This document shows, piece by piece, positions 39,589 through 53,694 of a stretch of 64,000 bases of DNA (position 1 is the stretch's first letter; every line of letters begins with the position of its first letter). The notes under the pieces were generated by a model. The model was not told where the DNA came from, searched no databases, and saw only the letters and a program-made list of their open reading frames with translations. Location: the NCBI GenBank assembly GCA_964016885.1, contig OZ024741.1, forward strand, positions 410,659,464 through 410,723,463. Reading direction: 5' to 3'. The position numbers were made by a program, and so were the translations under genes. The stretch is from Eledone cirrhosa. Taxonomy: Eukaryota > Mollusca > Cephalopoda > Octopoda > Eledonidae.

Positions 39589-41103
39589 TATCTGTGACAG
39601 TAGAGTGTATATACTATATCTGTGACAGTAGAGTGTATATACTATATCTGTGACAGTAGAGTGTATATACTATATCTGTGACAGTAGAGTGTATATACTA
39701 TATATCTGAGACAGTAGAGTGTATATACTATATCTGTGACAGTAGAGTGTATATGCTATATCTGTGACAGTAGAGTGTATATACTATATCTGTGACAGTA
39801 GAGTGTATATACTATATCTGTGACAGTAGAGTGTATATACTATACCTGTGACAGTAGAGTGTATATACTATATCTGTGACAGTAGAGTATATATACTATA
39901 TCTGTGACAGTAGAGTGTATATACTATATCTGTGACAGTAGAGTGTATATACTATATATCTGTGACAGTAGAGTGTATATACTATATCTGTGACAGTAGA
40001 GTGTATATACTATATATCTGAGACAGTAGAGTGTATATACTATATCTGTGACAGTAGAGTGTATATGCTATATCTGTGACAGTAGAGTGTATATACTATA
40101 TCTGTGACAGTAGAGTGTATATACTATATCTGTGACAGTAGAGTGTATATACTATACCTGTGACAGTAGAGTGTATATACTATATCTGTGACAGTAGAGT
40201 ATATATACTATATCTGTGACAGTAGAGTGTATATACTATATCTGTGACAGTAGAGTGTATATACTATATATCTGTGACAGTAGAGTGTATATACTATATC
40301 TGTGACAGTAGAGTGTATATGCTATATCTGTGACAGTAGAGTGTATATACTATATCTGTGAGACATTAGAGTGTATATACTATATCTGTGACAGTAGAGT
40401 ATATATACTATATCTGTGAAGGTAGCGTGTATATACTATATATCTGAGACAGTAGAGTGTATATACTATATCTGTGAGACAGTAGAGTGTATATACTATA
40501 TCTGTGACAGTAGAGTGTATATACTATATCTGTGACAGTAGAGTGTATATGCTATATCTGTGACAGTAGAGTGTATATACTATATCTGTGAGACATTAGA
40601 GTGTATATACTATATCTGTGACAGTAGAGTATATATACTATATCTGTGAAGGTAGCGTGTAGATACTATATATCTGAGACAGTAGAGTGTATATACTATA
40701 TATCTGTGACAGTAGAGTGTATATACTATATCTGTTAGACAGTAGAGTGTATATACTATATCTGTGACAGTAGAGTGTATATACTATATCTGTGACAGTA
40801 GAGTGTATATGCTATATCTGTGACAGTAGAGTGTATATACTATATCTGTGAGACATTAGAGTGTATATACTATATCTGTGACAGTAGAGTATATATACTA
40901 TATCTGTGAAGGTAGCGTGTATATACTATATATCTGAGACAGTAGAGTGTATATACTATATATCTGTGACAGTAGAGTGTATATACTATATCTGTGACAG
41001 TAGAGGGTATATACTATATCTGTGACAGTAGAGTGTATATACTATATCTGTGAGAGTAGAGTGTATATACTATATCTGTGACAGTAGAGTGTATATACTA
41101 TAT
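39589..41103. repeat. 1,484-bp tandem unit, copy 2
   Basis: Markers at 39843, 40155, 40417, 40647 and 40907, plus CTGTTAGACAG near 40733. The shared private variants GTAGAT and CTGTTAGACAG show it is a direct copy of the preceding unit. The match ends at about 41,103 with CTGAGACAG and GAGTTTAT. Confidence 0.9.
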
Positions 41104-41506
41104 CTGAGACAGTAGAGTTTATATACTATATCTGTGTGACAGTAGAGTGTATATACTATATATCTGAGACAGTAGAGTGTATATACTATATCTGTGAGAC
41201 AGTAGAGTGTATATACTATATCTGTGACAGTAGAGTGTATATACTATATCTGTGTGACAGTAGAGTGTATATACTATATCTGTGACAGTAGAGTGTATAT
41301 ACTATATCTGTGACAGTAGAGTGTATATACTATATCTGTGACAGTAGAGTGTATATACTATATCTGTGACAGTAGAGTGTATATACTATATCTGTGACAG
41401 TAGAGTGTATATACTATATCTGTGTCAGTAGAGTGTATATACTATATATCTGAGACAGTAGAGTGTATATACTATATCAGTGACAGTAGAGTGTATATAC
41501 TATATC

Positions 41507-43672
41507 TGTGACAGTAGAGTGTATATACTATATCTGTGACAGTAGAGTGTATATACTATATATCTGAGACAGTAGAGTGTATATACTATATCTGTGACAG
41601 TAGAGTGTATATACTATATCTGTGACAGTAGAGTGTATATACTATATCTGTGACAGTAGAGTGTATATACTATATATCTGTGACAGTAGAGTGTATATAC
41701 TATATCTGTGAGACAGTAGAGTGTATATACTATATCTGTGACAGTAGAGTGTATATACTATATCTGTGACAGTAGAGTGTATATAATATATCTGTGACAA
41801 TAGTGTGTATATACTATATCTGTGAGACAGTAGAGTGTATATACTATATCTGTGACAGTGGAGTGTATATACTATATCTGTGACAGTAGAGTGTATATAC
41901 TATATATCTGAGACAGTAGAGTGTATATACTATATCTGTGACAGTAGAGTGTATATACTATATCTGTGACAGTAGAGTGTATATACTATATATCTGAGAC
42001 AGTAGAGTGTATATGCTATATCTGTGACAGTAGAGTGTATATACTATATCTGTGAGACAGTAGAGTGTATATACTATATCTGTGACAGTAGAGTGTATAT
42101 ACTATATATCTGAGACTCTGTGACAGTAGAGTGTATATACTATATATCTGTGACAGTAGAGTGTATATACTATATCTGTGACAGTAGAGTGTATATACTA
42201 TATATCTGTGACAGTAGAGTGTATATACTATATCTGTGACAGTAGAGTGTATATACTATATCTGAGACAGTAGAGTGTATATACTATATCTGTGTGACAG
42301 TAGAGTGTATATACTATATCTGTGACAGTAGAGTGTATATACTATATCTGAGACAGTAGAGTGTATATACTATATCTGAGACAGTAGAGTGTATATACTA
42401 TATCTGTGTGACAGTAGAGTGTATATACTATATCTGTGACAGTAGAGTGTATATACTATATCTGAGACAGTAGAGTGTATATACTATATCTGAGTCAGTA
42501 GAGTGTATATACTATATCTGTGACAGTAGAGTGCATATACTATATATCTGTGACAGTAGAGTGTATATACTATATCTGTGAGACAGTAGAGTGTATATAC
42601 TATATATCTGTGACAGTAGAGTGTATATACTATATCTGTGACAGTAGAGTGTATATACTATATCTGTGACAGTAGAGTGTATACACTATATCTGAGACAG
42701 TAGAGTGTATATACTATATCTGTGTGACAGTAGAGTGTATATACTATATCTGTGAGACATTAGAGTGTATATACTATATCTGTGACAGTAGAGTATATAT
42801 ACTATATCTGTGAAGGTAGCGTGTATATACTATATATCTGAGACAGTAGAGTGTATATACTATATATCTGTGACAGTAGAGTGTATATACTATATCTGTG
42901 AGACAGTAGAGTGTATATACTATATCTGTGACAGTAGAGTGTATATACTATATCTGTGACAGTAGAGTGTATATGCTATATCTGTGACAGTAGAGTGTAT
43001 ATACTATATCTGTGAGACATTAGAGTGTATATACTATATCTGTGACAGTAGAGTATATATACTATATCTGTGAAGGTAGCGTGTATATACTATATATCTG
43101 AGACAGTAGAGTGTATATACTATATATCTGTGACAGTAGAGTGTATATACTATATCTGTGACAGTAGAGGGTATATACTATATCTGTGACAGTAGAGTGT
43201 ATATACTATATCTGTGAGAGTAGAGTGTATATACTATATCTGTGACAGTAGAGTGTATATACTATATCTGAGACAGTAGAGTGTATATACTATATCTGTG
43301 TGACAGTAGAGTGTATATACTATATATCTGAGACAGTAGAGTGTATATACTATATCTGTGAGACAGTAGAGTGTATATACTATATCTGTGACAGTAGAGT
43401 GTATATACTATATATGTGTGACAGTAGAGTGTATATACTATATCTGTGACAGTAGAGTGTATATACTATATCTGTGACAGTAGAGTGTATATACTATATC
43501 TGTGACAGTAGAGTGTATATACTATATCTGTGACAGTAGAGTGTATATACTATATCTGTGACAGTAGAGTGTATATACTATATATCTGAGACAGTAGAGT
43601 GTATATACTATATCTGAGACAGTAGAGTGTATATACTATATCTGTGACAGTAGAGTGTATATACTATATATC
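41507..43672. repeat. 2,166-bp tandem unit, copy 1
   Basis: Marker order: TGACAATAG (41795), CAGTGGAG (41853), chimeric AGACTCTG (42113), GAGTCAG (42491), GTGCAT (42531), GAAGG (42811, 43071). The part after 42.1 kb matches copy X at 24.05-25.0 kb at an offset of 18,066 bp (42113/24047, 42489/24423, 42811/24745, 43071/25005). Confidence 0.83.
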
Positions 43673-44489
43673 TGAGACAGTAGAGTGTATATACTATATC
43701 TGTGACAGTAGAGTGCATATACTATATATCTGAGACAGTAGAGTGTATATACTATATCTGTGACAGTAGAGTGTATATACTATATCTGTGACAGTAGAGT
43801 GTATATACTATATCTGTGACAGTAGAGTGTATATACTATATATCTGTGACAGTAGAGTGTATATACTATATCTGTGAGACAGTAGAGTGTATATACTATA
43901 TCTGTGACAGTAGAGTGTATATACTATATCTGTGACAGTAGAGTGTATATAATATATCTGTGACAATAGTGTGTATATACTATATCTGTGAGACAGTAGA
44001 GTGTATATACTATATCTGTGACAGTGGAGTGTATATACTATATCTGTGACAGTAGAGTGTATATACTATATATCTGAGACAGTAGAGTGTATATACTATA
44101 TCTGTGACAGTAGAGTGTATATACTATATCTGTGACAGTAGAGTGTATATACTATATATCTGAGACAGTAGAGTGTATATGCTATATCTGTGACAGTAGA
44201 GTGTATATACTATATCTGTGAGACAGTAGAGTGTATATACTATATCTGTGACAGTAGAGTGTATATACTATATATCTGAGACTCTGTGACAGTAGAGTGT
44301 ATATACTATATATCTGTGACAGTAGATTGTATATACTATATCTGTGACAGTAGAGTGTATATACTATATATCTGTGACAGTAGAGTGTATATACTATATC
44401 TGTGACAGTAGAGTGTATATACTATATCTGAGACAGTAGAGTGTATATACTATATCTGTGTGACAGTAGAGTGTATATACTATATCTGT
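43673..44489. repeat. 2,166-bp tandem unit, partial copy 2
   Basis: Repeats copy 1 at 2,166 bp (TGACAATAG 43961, CAGTGGAG 44019, AGACTCTG 44279). The offset then drops by 114 bp, four monomers lost, before GTGCAT at 44583. The GAGTCAG variant of copy 1 is missing here. Similarity continues to about 44.8 kb inside the next duplication. Confidence 0.8.
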
Positions 44490-45230
44490 GACAGTAGAGT
44501 GTATATACTATATCTGAGACAGTAGAGTGTATATACTATATCTGAGACAGTAGAGTGTATATACTATATCTGTGACAGTAGAGTGCATATACTATATATC
44601 TGTGACAGTAGAGTGTATATACTATATCTGTGAGACAGTAGAGTGTATATACTATATATCTGTGACAGTAGAGTGTATATACTATATCTGTGACAGTAGA
44701 GTGTATATACTATATCTGTGACAGTAGAGTGTATATACTATATCTGAGACAGTAGAGTGTATATACTATATCTGTGTGACAGTAGAGTGTATATACTCTA
44801 TCTGTGACAGTAGAGTGTATATACTATATCTGAGACAGTAGAGTGCATATACTATATCTGTGACAGTAGAGTGTATATATATCTGAGACAGTAGAGTGTA
44901 TATACTATATCTGTGACAGTAGAGTGTATATACTATATCTGTGACAGTAGAGTGTATATACTATATATCTGAGATAGTAGAGTGTATATACTATATCTGT
45001 GACAGTAGAGTGTATATACTATATCTGTGACAGTAGAGTGTATATACTATATATCTGAGACAGTAGAGTGTATATACTATATATCTGAGACAGTAGAGTG
45101 TATATACTATATCTGTGACAGTAGAGTGTATATACTATATCTGTGACAGTAGAGTGTATATACTATATCTGTGACAGTAGAGTGTATATACTATATCTGA
45201 GACAGTAGAGTGTATATACTATATCTGTGT
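44490..45230. repeat. 746-bp tandem unit, copy 1 (5 bp short)
   Basis: Markers GTGCAT at 44583 and 44843 recur at 45324 and 45584 (offset 741). GAGATAG at 44971 recurs at 45717 (offset 746). The 5-bp change in offset locates a private deletion in this copy near 44,880. Confidence 0.87.
44853..44882 (+). repeat. monomer junction with odd-length (5-bp) deletion
   Basis: GTGTATATATATCTGAG replaces the usual longer junction, 5 bp shorter than the 30-bp class (or 3 bp shorter than the 28-bp class). It shifts the even-number phase kept by all monomers to its left. Confidence 0.9.
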
Positions 45231-45927
45231 GACAGTAGAGTGTATATACTATATCTGAGACAGTAGAGTGTATATACTATATCTGAGACAGTAGAGTGTA
45301 TATACTATATCTGTGACAGTAGAGTGCATATACTATATATCTGTGACAGTAGAGTGTATATACTATATCTGTGAGACAGTAGAGTGTATATACTATATAT
45401 CTGTGACAGTAGAGTGTATATACTATATCTGTGACAGTAGAGTGTATATACTATATCTGTGACAGTAGAGTGTATATACTATATCTGAGACAGTAGAGTG
45501 TATATACTATATCTGTGTGACAGTAGAGTGTATATACTATATCTGTGACAGTAGAGTGTATATACTATATCTGAGACAGTAGAGTGCATATACTATATCT
45601 GTGACAGTAGAGTGTATATACTATATATCTGAGACAGTAGAGTGTATATACTATATCTGTGACAGTAGAGTGTATATACTATATCTGTGACAGTAGAGTG
45701 TATATACTATATATCTGAGATAGTAGAGTGTATATACTATATCTGTGACAGTAGAGTGTATATACTATATCTGTGACAGTAGAGTGTATATACTATATAT
45801 CTGAGACAGTAGAGTGTATATACTATATATCTGAGACAGTAGAGTGTATATACTATATCTGTGACAGTAGAGTGTATATACTATATCTGTGACAGTAGAG
45901 TGTATATACTATATCTGTGACAGTAGA
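45231..45927. repeat. 746-bp tandem unit, copy 2
   Basis: Second copy, with the intact monomer at 45.61 kb where copy 1 has a 5-bp deletion. It also lacks a CTCTATCTG change seen near 44,797. The match ends near 45,927, just before a GTATCTAC unit. Confidence 0.85.
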
Positions 45928-48592
45928 GTGTATCTACTATATCTGTGACAGTAGACTGTATATACTATATCTGTGACAGTAGAGTGTATATACTATATAT
46001 CTGAGACATTAGAGTGTATATGCTATATCTGTGACAGTAGAGTGTATATACTATATCTGTGAGACAGTAGAGTGTATATACTATATCTGTGACAGTAGAG
46101 TATATATACTATATCTGTGAAGGTAGAGTGTATATACTATATATCTGTGACAGTAGAGTGTATATACTATATCTGTGACAGTAGAGTGTATATACTATAT
46201 ATCTGTGACAGTAGAGTGTATATACTATATATCTTAGACAGTAGAGTGTATATACTATATCTGTGACAGTAGAGTGTATATACTATATCTGTGACAGTAG
46301 AGTGTATATACTATATATCTGTGACAGTAGAGTGTATATACTATATCTGTGACAGTAGAGTGTATATACTATATCTGTGACAGTAGAGTGTATCTACTAT
46401 ATCTGTGACAGTAGACTGTATATACTATATCTGTGACAGTAGAGTGTATATACTATATATCTGAGACAGTAGAGTGTATATGCTATATCTGTGACAGTAG
46501 AGTGTATATACTATATCTGTGACAGTAGAGTATATATACTATATCTGTGAAGGTAGAGTGTATATACTATATATCTGTGACAGTAGAGTGTATATACTAT
46601 ATCTGTGACAGTAGAGTGTATATATTATATCTGTGACAGTAGAGTGTATATACTATATCTGTGACAGTAGAGTGTATATACTATATCTGTGACAGTAGAG
46701 TGTATATACTATATCTGTGACAGTAGAGTGTATTATATACTATATATCTGAGACAGTAGAGTGTATATACTATATATCTGTGACAGTAGAGTGTATCTAA
46801 TATATCTGTGACAGTAGACTGTATATACTATATCTGTGACAGTAGAGTGTATATACTATATATCTGAGACAGTAGAGTGTATATACTATATCTGTGACAG
46901 TAGAGTGTATATACTATATATCTGTGACAGTAGAGTGTATATACTATATCTGTGACAGTAGAGTGTATATACTATATATCTGTGACAGTAGAGTGTATAT
47001 ACTATATCTGTGACAGTAGAGTGTATATACTATATCTGTGACAGTAGAGTGTATATGCTATATCTGAGACAGTAGAGTGTATATACTATATCTGTGTGAC
47101 AGTAGAGTGTATATACTATATCTGTGACAGTAGAGTGTATATACTATATCTGAGACAGTAGAGTGTATATACTATATCTGAGACAGTAGAGTGTATATAC
47201 TATATCTGTGACAGTAGAGTGCATATACTATATATCTGTGACAGTAGAGTGTATATACTACATCTGTGAGACAGTAGAGTGTATATACTATATATCTGTG
47301 ACAGTAGAGTGTATATACTATATCTGTGACAGTAGAGTGTATATACTATATCTGTGACAGTAGAGTGTATATACTATATCTGAGACAGTAGAGTGTATAT
47401 ACTATATCTGTGTGACAGTAGAGTGTATATACTATATCTGTGACAGTAGAGTGTATATACTATATCTGAGACAGTAGAGTGTATATACTATATCTGTGAC
47501 AGTAGAGTGTATATACTATATCTGTGACAGTAGAGTGTATATACTATATCTGTGACAGTAGAGTGTATATACTATATCTGTGACAGTAGAGTGTATATAC
47601 TATATCTGTGACAGTAGAGTGTATATACTATATCTGTGACAGTAGAGTGTATATACTATATATGTGTGACAGTAGAGTGTATATACTATATCTGTGACAG
47701 TAGAGTGTATATGCTATATCTGTGACAGTAGAGTGTATATACTATATCTGTGAGACAGTAGAGTGTATATACTATATCTGTGACAGTAGAGTGTATATAC
47801 TATATATCTGAGACAGTAGAGTGTATATGCTATATCTGTGACAGTAGAGTGTATATACTATATCTGTGAGACAGTAGAGTGTATATACTATATCTGTGAC
47901 AGTAGAGTATATATACTATATCTGTGAAGGTAGAGTGTATATACTATATATCTGAGACAGTAGAGTGTATATACTATATATCTGTGACAGTAGAGTGTAT
48001 ATACTATATCTGTGACAGTAGAGTGTATATACTATATCTGTGACAGTAGAGTGTATATACTATATATCTGAGACATTAGAGTGTATATGCTATATCTGTG
48101 ACAGTAGAGTGTATATACTATATCTGTGAGACGGTAGAGTGTATATACTATATCTGTGACAGTAGAGTATATATACTATATCTGTGACAGTAGAGTGTAT
48201 ATACTATATATCTGAGACAGTAGAGTGTATATACTATATATCTGTGACAGTAGAGTGTATATACTATATCTGTGACAGTAGAGTGTATATACTATATCTG
48301 TGACAGTAGAGTGTATATACTATATATCTGAGACAGTAGAGTGTATATACTATATCTGTGACAGTAGAGTGTATATACTATATCTGTGACAGTAGAGTGT
48401 ATATATTATATCTGTGACAGTAGAGTGTATATACTATATATCTGAGACAGTAGAGTGTATATACTATATCTGTGACAGTAGAGTGTATATACTATATCTG
48501 TGACAGTAGAGTGTATATACTATATCTGTGACAGTAGAGTGTATATACTATATATCTGAGACAGTAGAGTGTATATACTATGTCTGTGACAG
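45928..48592. repeat. mixed satellite stretch with 460/430-bp pair
   Basis: Satellite only. A pair near 45.93 and 46.39 kb shares GTATCTAC, TATGC and GAAGGTAGAG units; the offset falls from 460 to 430 because one 30-bp GA-class unit is missing from the second. From about 47.7 kb the order follows 17.7-18.1 kb at an offset of 30,012 (GAAGG 47925 and 17913; GAGACATTAG 48071 and 18059). The last 1.1 kb resembles the end of block B further right. Confidence 0.8.
46719..46748 (+). repeat. monomer with odd-length (3-bp) insertion
   Basis: The palindromic end reads GTGTATTATATAC, a 3-bp addition (TAT). It is the only other odd-length indel I noticed, and it restores even phase lost at 44.88 kb. Confidence 0.88.
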
Positions 48593-49232
48593 TTGAGTGT
48601 ATATACTATATCTGTGACAGTAGAGTGTATATACTATATCTGTGACAGTAGAGTGTATATACTATATATCTGAGACAGTAGAGTGTATATACTATATATC
48701 TGAGACAGTAGAGTGTATATACTATATCTGTGACAGTAGAGTGTATATACTATATCTGTGACAGTAGAGTGTATATACTATATCTGTGAGACAGTAGAGT
48801 CTATATACTATATCTGTGACAGTAGAGTGTATATACTATATCTGTGACAGTAGAGTGTATATACTATATATCTGTGACAGTAGAGTGTATATACTATATA
48901 TCTGTGACAGTAGAGTGTATATACTATATATCTGAGACAGTAGAGTGTATATACTATATATCTGAGACAGTAGAGTGTATATACTATATCTGTGACAGTA
49001 GAGTGTATATACTATATATCTGAGACAGTAGAGTGTATATACTATATCTGTGACAGTAGAGTGTATATACTATATCTGTGACAGTAGAGTGTATATACTA
49101 TATCTGTGACAGTAGAGTGTATATACTATATCTGTGACAGTAGAGTGTATATACTATATATCTGAGACAGTAGAGTGTATATACTATATCTGTGAGAGTA
49201 GAGTGTATATACTATATCTGTGACAGTAGAGT

Positions 49233-51280
49233 GTATAGACTATATCTGAGACGGTAGAGTGTATATACTATATCTGTGTGACAGTAGGGTGTATATACTA
49301 TATCTGTGACAGTAGAGTGTATATACTATATCTGAGACAGTAGAGTGTATATACTATATCTGTGACAGTAGAGTGTATATACTATATCTGTGACAGTAGA
49401 GTGTATATACTATATCTGTGACAGTAGAGTGTATATACTATATCTGTGACAGTAGAGTGTATATACTATATCTGTGACAGTAGAGTGTATATACTATATC
49501 TGTGACAGTAGAGTGTATATACTATATATCTGTGACAGTAGAGTGTATATACTATATCTGTGACAGTAGAGTGTATATACTATATCTGTGACAGTAGAGT
49601 GTATATACTATATATCTGTGACAGTAGAGTGTATATACTATATCTGTGACAGTAGAGTGTATATACTATATCTGTGACAGTAGAGTGTATATACTATATC
49701 TGTGAGACAGTAGAGTGTATATACTATATCTGTGACAGTAGAGTGTATATACTATATATCTGAGACAGTAGAGTGTATATGCTATATCTGTGACAGTAGA
49801 GTGTATATACTATATCTGTGAGACAGTAGAGTGTATATACTATATCTGTGACAGTAGAGTATATATACTATATCTGTGAAGGTAGAGTGTATATACTATA
49901 TATCTGTGACAGTAGAGTGTATATACTATATCTGTGACAGTAGAGTGTATATACTATATAGCTGTGACAGTAGAGTGTATATACTATATATCTGTGACAG
50001 TAGAGTGTATATACTATATCTGTGACAGTAGAGTGTATATACTATATCTGTGAGACAGTAGAGTGTATATACTATATCTGTGACAGTAGAGTGTATATAC
50101 TATATCTGTGACAGTAGAGTGTATATACTATATATCTGTGACAGTAGAGTGTATACACTATATATCTGTGACAGTAGAGTGTATATACTATATCTGTGAC
50201 AGTAGAGTGTATATACTATATCTGTGACAGTAGAGTGTATATACTATATCTGTGACAGTAGAGTGTATATACTATATATCTGTGACAGTAGAGTGTATAT
50301 ACTATATCTGTGACAGTAGAGTGTATATACTATATCTGTGATAGTAGAGTGTATATACTATATATCTGTGACAGTAGAGTGTATATACTATATATCTGTG
50401 ACAGTAGAGTGTATATACTATATCTGTGACAGTAGAGTGTATATACTATATCTGTGACAGTAGAGTGTATATACGATATCTGTGACAGTAGAGTGTATAT
50501 ACTATATATCTGTGACAGTAGAGTGTATATACTATATCTGTGACAGTAGAGTGTATATACTATATATCTGAGACAGTAGAGTGTATATACTATATATCTG
50601 AGACAGTAGAGTGTATATACTATATCTGTGACAGTAGAGTGTATATACTATATCTGTGACAGTAGAGTGTATATACTATATCTGTGAGACAGTAGAGTCT
50701 ATATACTATATCTGTGACAGTAGAGTGTATATACTATATCTGTGACAGTAGAGTGTATATACTATATATCTGTGACAGTAGAGTGTATATACTATATATC
50801 TGTGACAGTAGAGTGTATATACTATATATCTGAGACAGTAGAGTGTATATACTATATATCTGAGACAGTAGAGTGTATATACTATATCTGTGACAGTAGA
50901 GTGTATATACTATATATCTGAGACAGTAGAGTGTATATACTATATCTGTGAGAGTAGAGTGTATATACTATATCTGTGACAGTAGAGTGTATATACTATA
51001 TATCTGTGACAGTAGAGTGTATATACTATATATCTGAGACAGTAGAGTGTATATACTATATATCTGTGACAGTAGAGTGTATATACTATATATCTGAGAC
51101 AGTAGAGTGTATATACTATATCTGTGACAGTAGAGTGTATATACTATATATCTGTGACAGTAGAGTGTATATACTATATCTGTGACAGTAGAGTGTATAT
51201 ACTATATATCTGTGACAGTAGAGTGTATATACTATATCTGTGACAGTAGAGTGTATATACTATATCTGTGACAGTAGAGT
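49233..51280. repeat. block A, 2,048 bp (first)
   Basis: Runs from one GTATAGAC marker to the next. Each block opens with GTATAGAC, then CTGAGACGG, then CTGTGTGACAGTAGGG. In A, GAAGG is 644 bp from the start, and the private AGCTGTGACAG unit is at 49961. Confidence 0.9.
49869..49896 (+). repeat. GAAGGTAGAG marker monomer (right subtype)
   Basis: Same CTGTGAAGG core as the unit at 8917, but with the ordinary TAGAGT linker. About 10 copies, all between 46.1 and 62.7 kb, so the two subtypes do not overlap in position. It sits 616 or 644 bp after the GTATAGAC marker in each right-hand block. Confidence 0.93.
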
Positions 51281-53694
51281 GTATAGACTATATCTGAGAC
51301 GGTAGAGTGTATATACTATATCTGTGTGACAGTAGGGTGTATATACTATATCTGTGACAGTAGAGTGTATATACTATATCTGAGACAGTAGAGTGTATAT
51401 ACTATATCTGTGACAGTAGAGTGTATATACTATATCTGTGACAGTAGAGTGTATATACTATATCTGTGACAGTAGAGTGTATATACTATATCTGTGACAG
51501 TAGAGTGTATATACTATATCTGTGACAGTAGAGTGTATATACTATATATCTGTGACAGTAGAGTGTATATACTATATCTGTGACAGTAGAGTGTATATAC
51601 TATATCTGTGACAGTAGAGTGTATATACTATATATCTGTGACAGTAGAGTGTATATACTATATCTGTGACAGTAGAGTGTATATACTATATCTGTGACAG
51701 TAGAGCGTATATACTATATCTGTGAGACAGTAGAGTGTATATACTATATCTGTGACAGTAGAGTGTATATACTATATATCTGAGACAGTAGAGTGTATAT
51801 GCTATATCTGTGACAGTAGAGTGTATATACTATATCTGTGAGACAGTAGAGTGTATATACTATATCTGTGACAGTAGAGTATATATACTATATCTGTGAA
51901 GGTAGAGTGTATATACTATATATCTGTGACAGTAGAGTGTATATACTATATCTGTGACAGTAGAGTGTATATACTATATATCTGTGACAGTAGAGTGTAT
52001 ATACTATATATCTTAGACAGTAGAGTGTATATACTATATCTGTGACAGTAGAGTGTATATACTATATCTGTGAGACAGTAGAGTGTATATACTATATCTG
52101 TGACAGTAGAGTGTATATACTATATCTGTGACAGTAGAGTGTATATACTATATATCTGTGACAGTAGAGTGTATACACTATATATCTGTGACAGTAGAGT
52201 GTATATACTATATCTGTGACAGTAGAGTGTATATACTATATCTGTGACAGTAGAGTGTATATACTATATCTGTGACAGTAGAGTGTATATACTATATATC
52301 TGTGACAGTAGAGTGTATATACTATATCTGTGACAGTAGAGTGTATATACTATATCTGTGATAGTAGAGTGTATATACTATATATCTGTGACAGTAGAGT
52401 GTATATACTATATATCTGTGACAGTAGAGTGTATATACTATATCTGTGACAGTAGAGTGTATATACTATATCTGTGACAGTAGAGTGTATATACTATATC
52501 TGTGACAGTAGAGTGTATATACTATATATCTGAGACATTAGAGTGTATATGCTATATCTGTGACAGTAGAGTGTATATACTATATCTGTGAGACGGTAGA
52601 GTGTATATACTATATCTGTGACAGTAGAGTATATATACTATATCTGTGACAGTAGAGTGTATATACTATATATCTGAGACAGTAGAGTGTATATACTATA
52701 TATCTGTGACAGTAGAGTGTATATACTATATCTGTGACAGTAGAGTGTATATACTATATCTGTGACAGTAGAGTGTATATACTATATATCTGAGACAGTA
52801 GAGTGTATATACTATATCTGTGACAGTAGAGTGTATATACTATATCTGTGACAGTAGAGTGTATATATTATATCTGTGACAGTAGAGTGTATATACTATA
52901 TATCTGAGACAGTAGAGTGTATATACTATATCTGTGACAGTAGAGTGTATATACTATATCTGTGACAGTAGAGTGTATATACTATATCTGTGACAGTAGA
53001 GTGTATATACTATATATCTGAGACAGTAGAGTGTATATACTATATCTGTGACAGTTGAGTGTATATACTATATCTGTGACAGTAGAGTGTATATACTATA
53101 TCTGTGACAGTAGAGTGTATATACTATATATCTGAGACAGTAGAGTGTATATACTATATATCTGAGACAGTAGAGTGTATATACTATATCTGTGACAGTA
53201 GAGTGTATATACTATATCTGTGACAGTAGAGTGTATATACTATATCTGTGAGACAGTAGAGTCTATATACTATATCTGTGACAGTAGAGTGTATATACTA
53301 TATCTGTGACAGTAGAGTGTATATACTATATATCTGTGACAGTAGAGTGTATATACTATATATCTGTGACAGTAGAGTGTATATACTATATATCTGAGAC
53401 AGTAGAGTGTATATACTATATATCTGAGACAGTAGAGTGTATATACTATATCTGTGACAGTAGAGTGTATATACTATATATCTGAGACAGTAGAGTGTAT
53501 ATACTATATCTGTGACAGTAGAGTGTATATACTATATCTGTGACAGTAGAGTGTATATACTATATCTGTGACAGTAGAGTGTATATACTATATCTGTGAC
53601 AGTAGAGTGTATATACTATATATCTGAGACAGTAGAGTGTATATACTATATCTGTGAGAGTAGAGTGTATATACTATATCTGTGACAGTAGAGT
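51281..53694. repeat. block B, 2,414 bp (first)
   Basis: Same opening as A, but GAAGG lies 616 bp in, one 28-bp monomer fewer. It contains CTTAGACAG (52011) and GAGACATTAG (52533), and the TTGAG unit near 53.05 kb. Confidence 0.9.

Noticed and set aside
44853..46748. Array boundary or inserted foreign sequence
   Set aside because: The text phase shifts here, but only because of a 5-bp deletion and a later 3-bp insertion. All intervening sequence is ordinary satellite in the same orientation.
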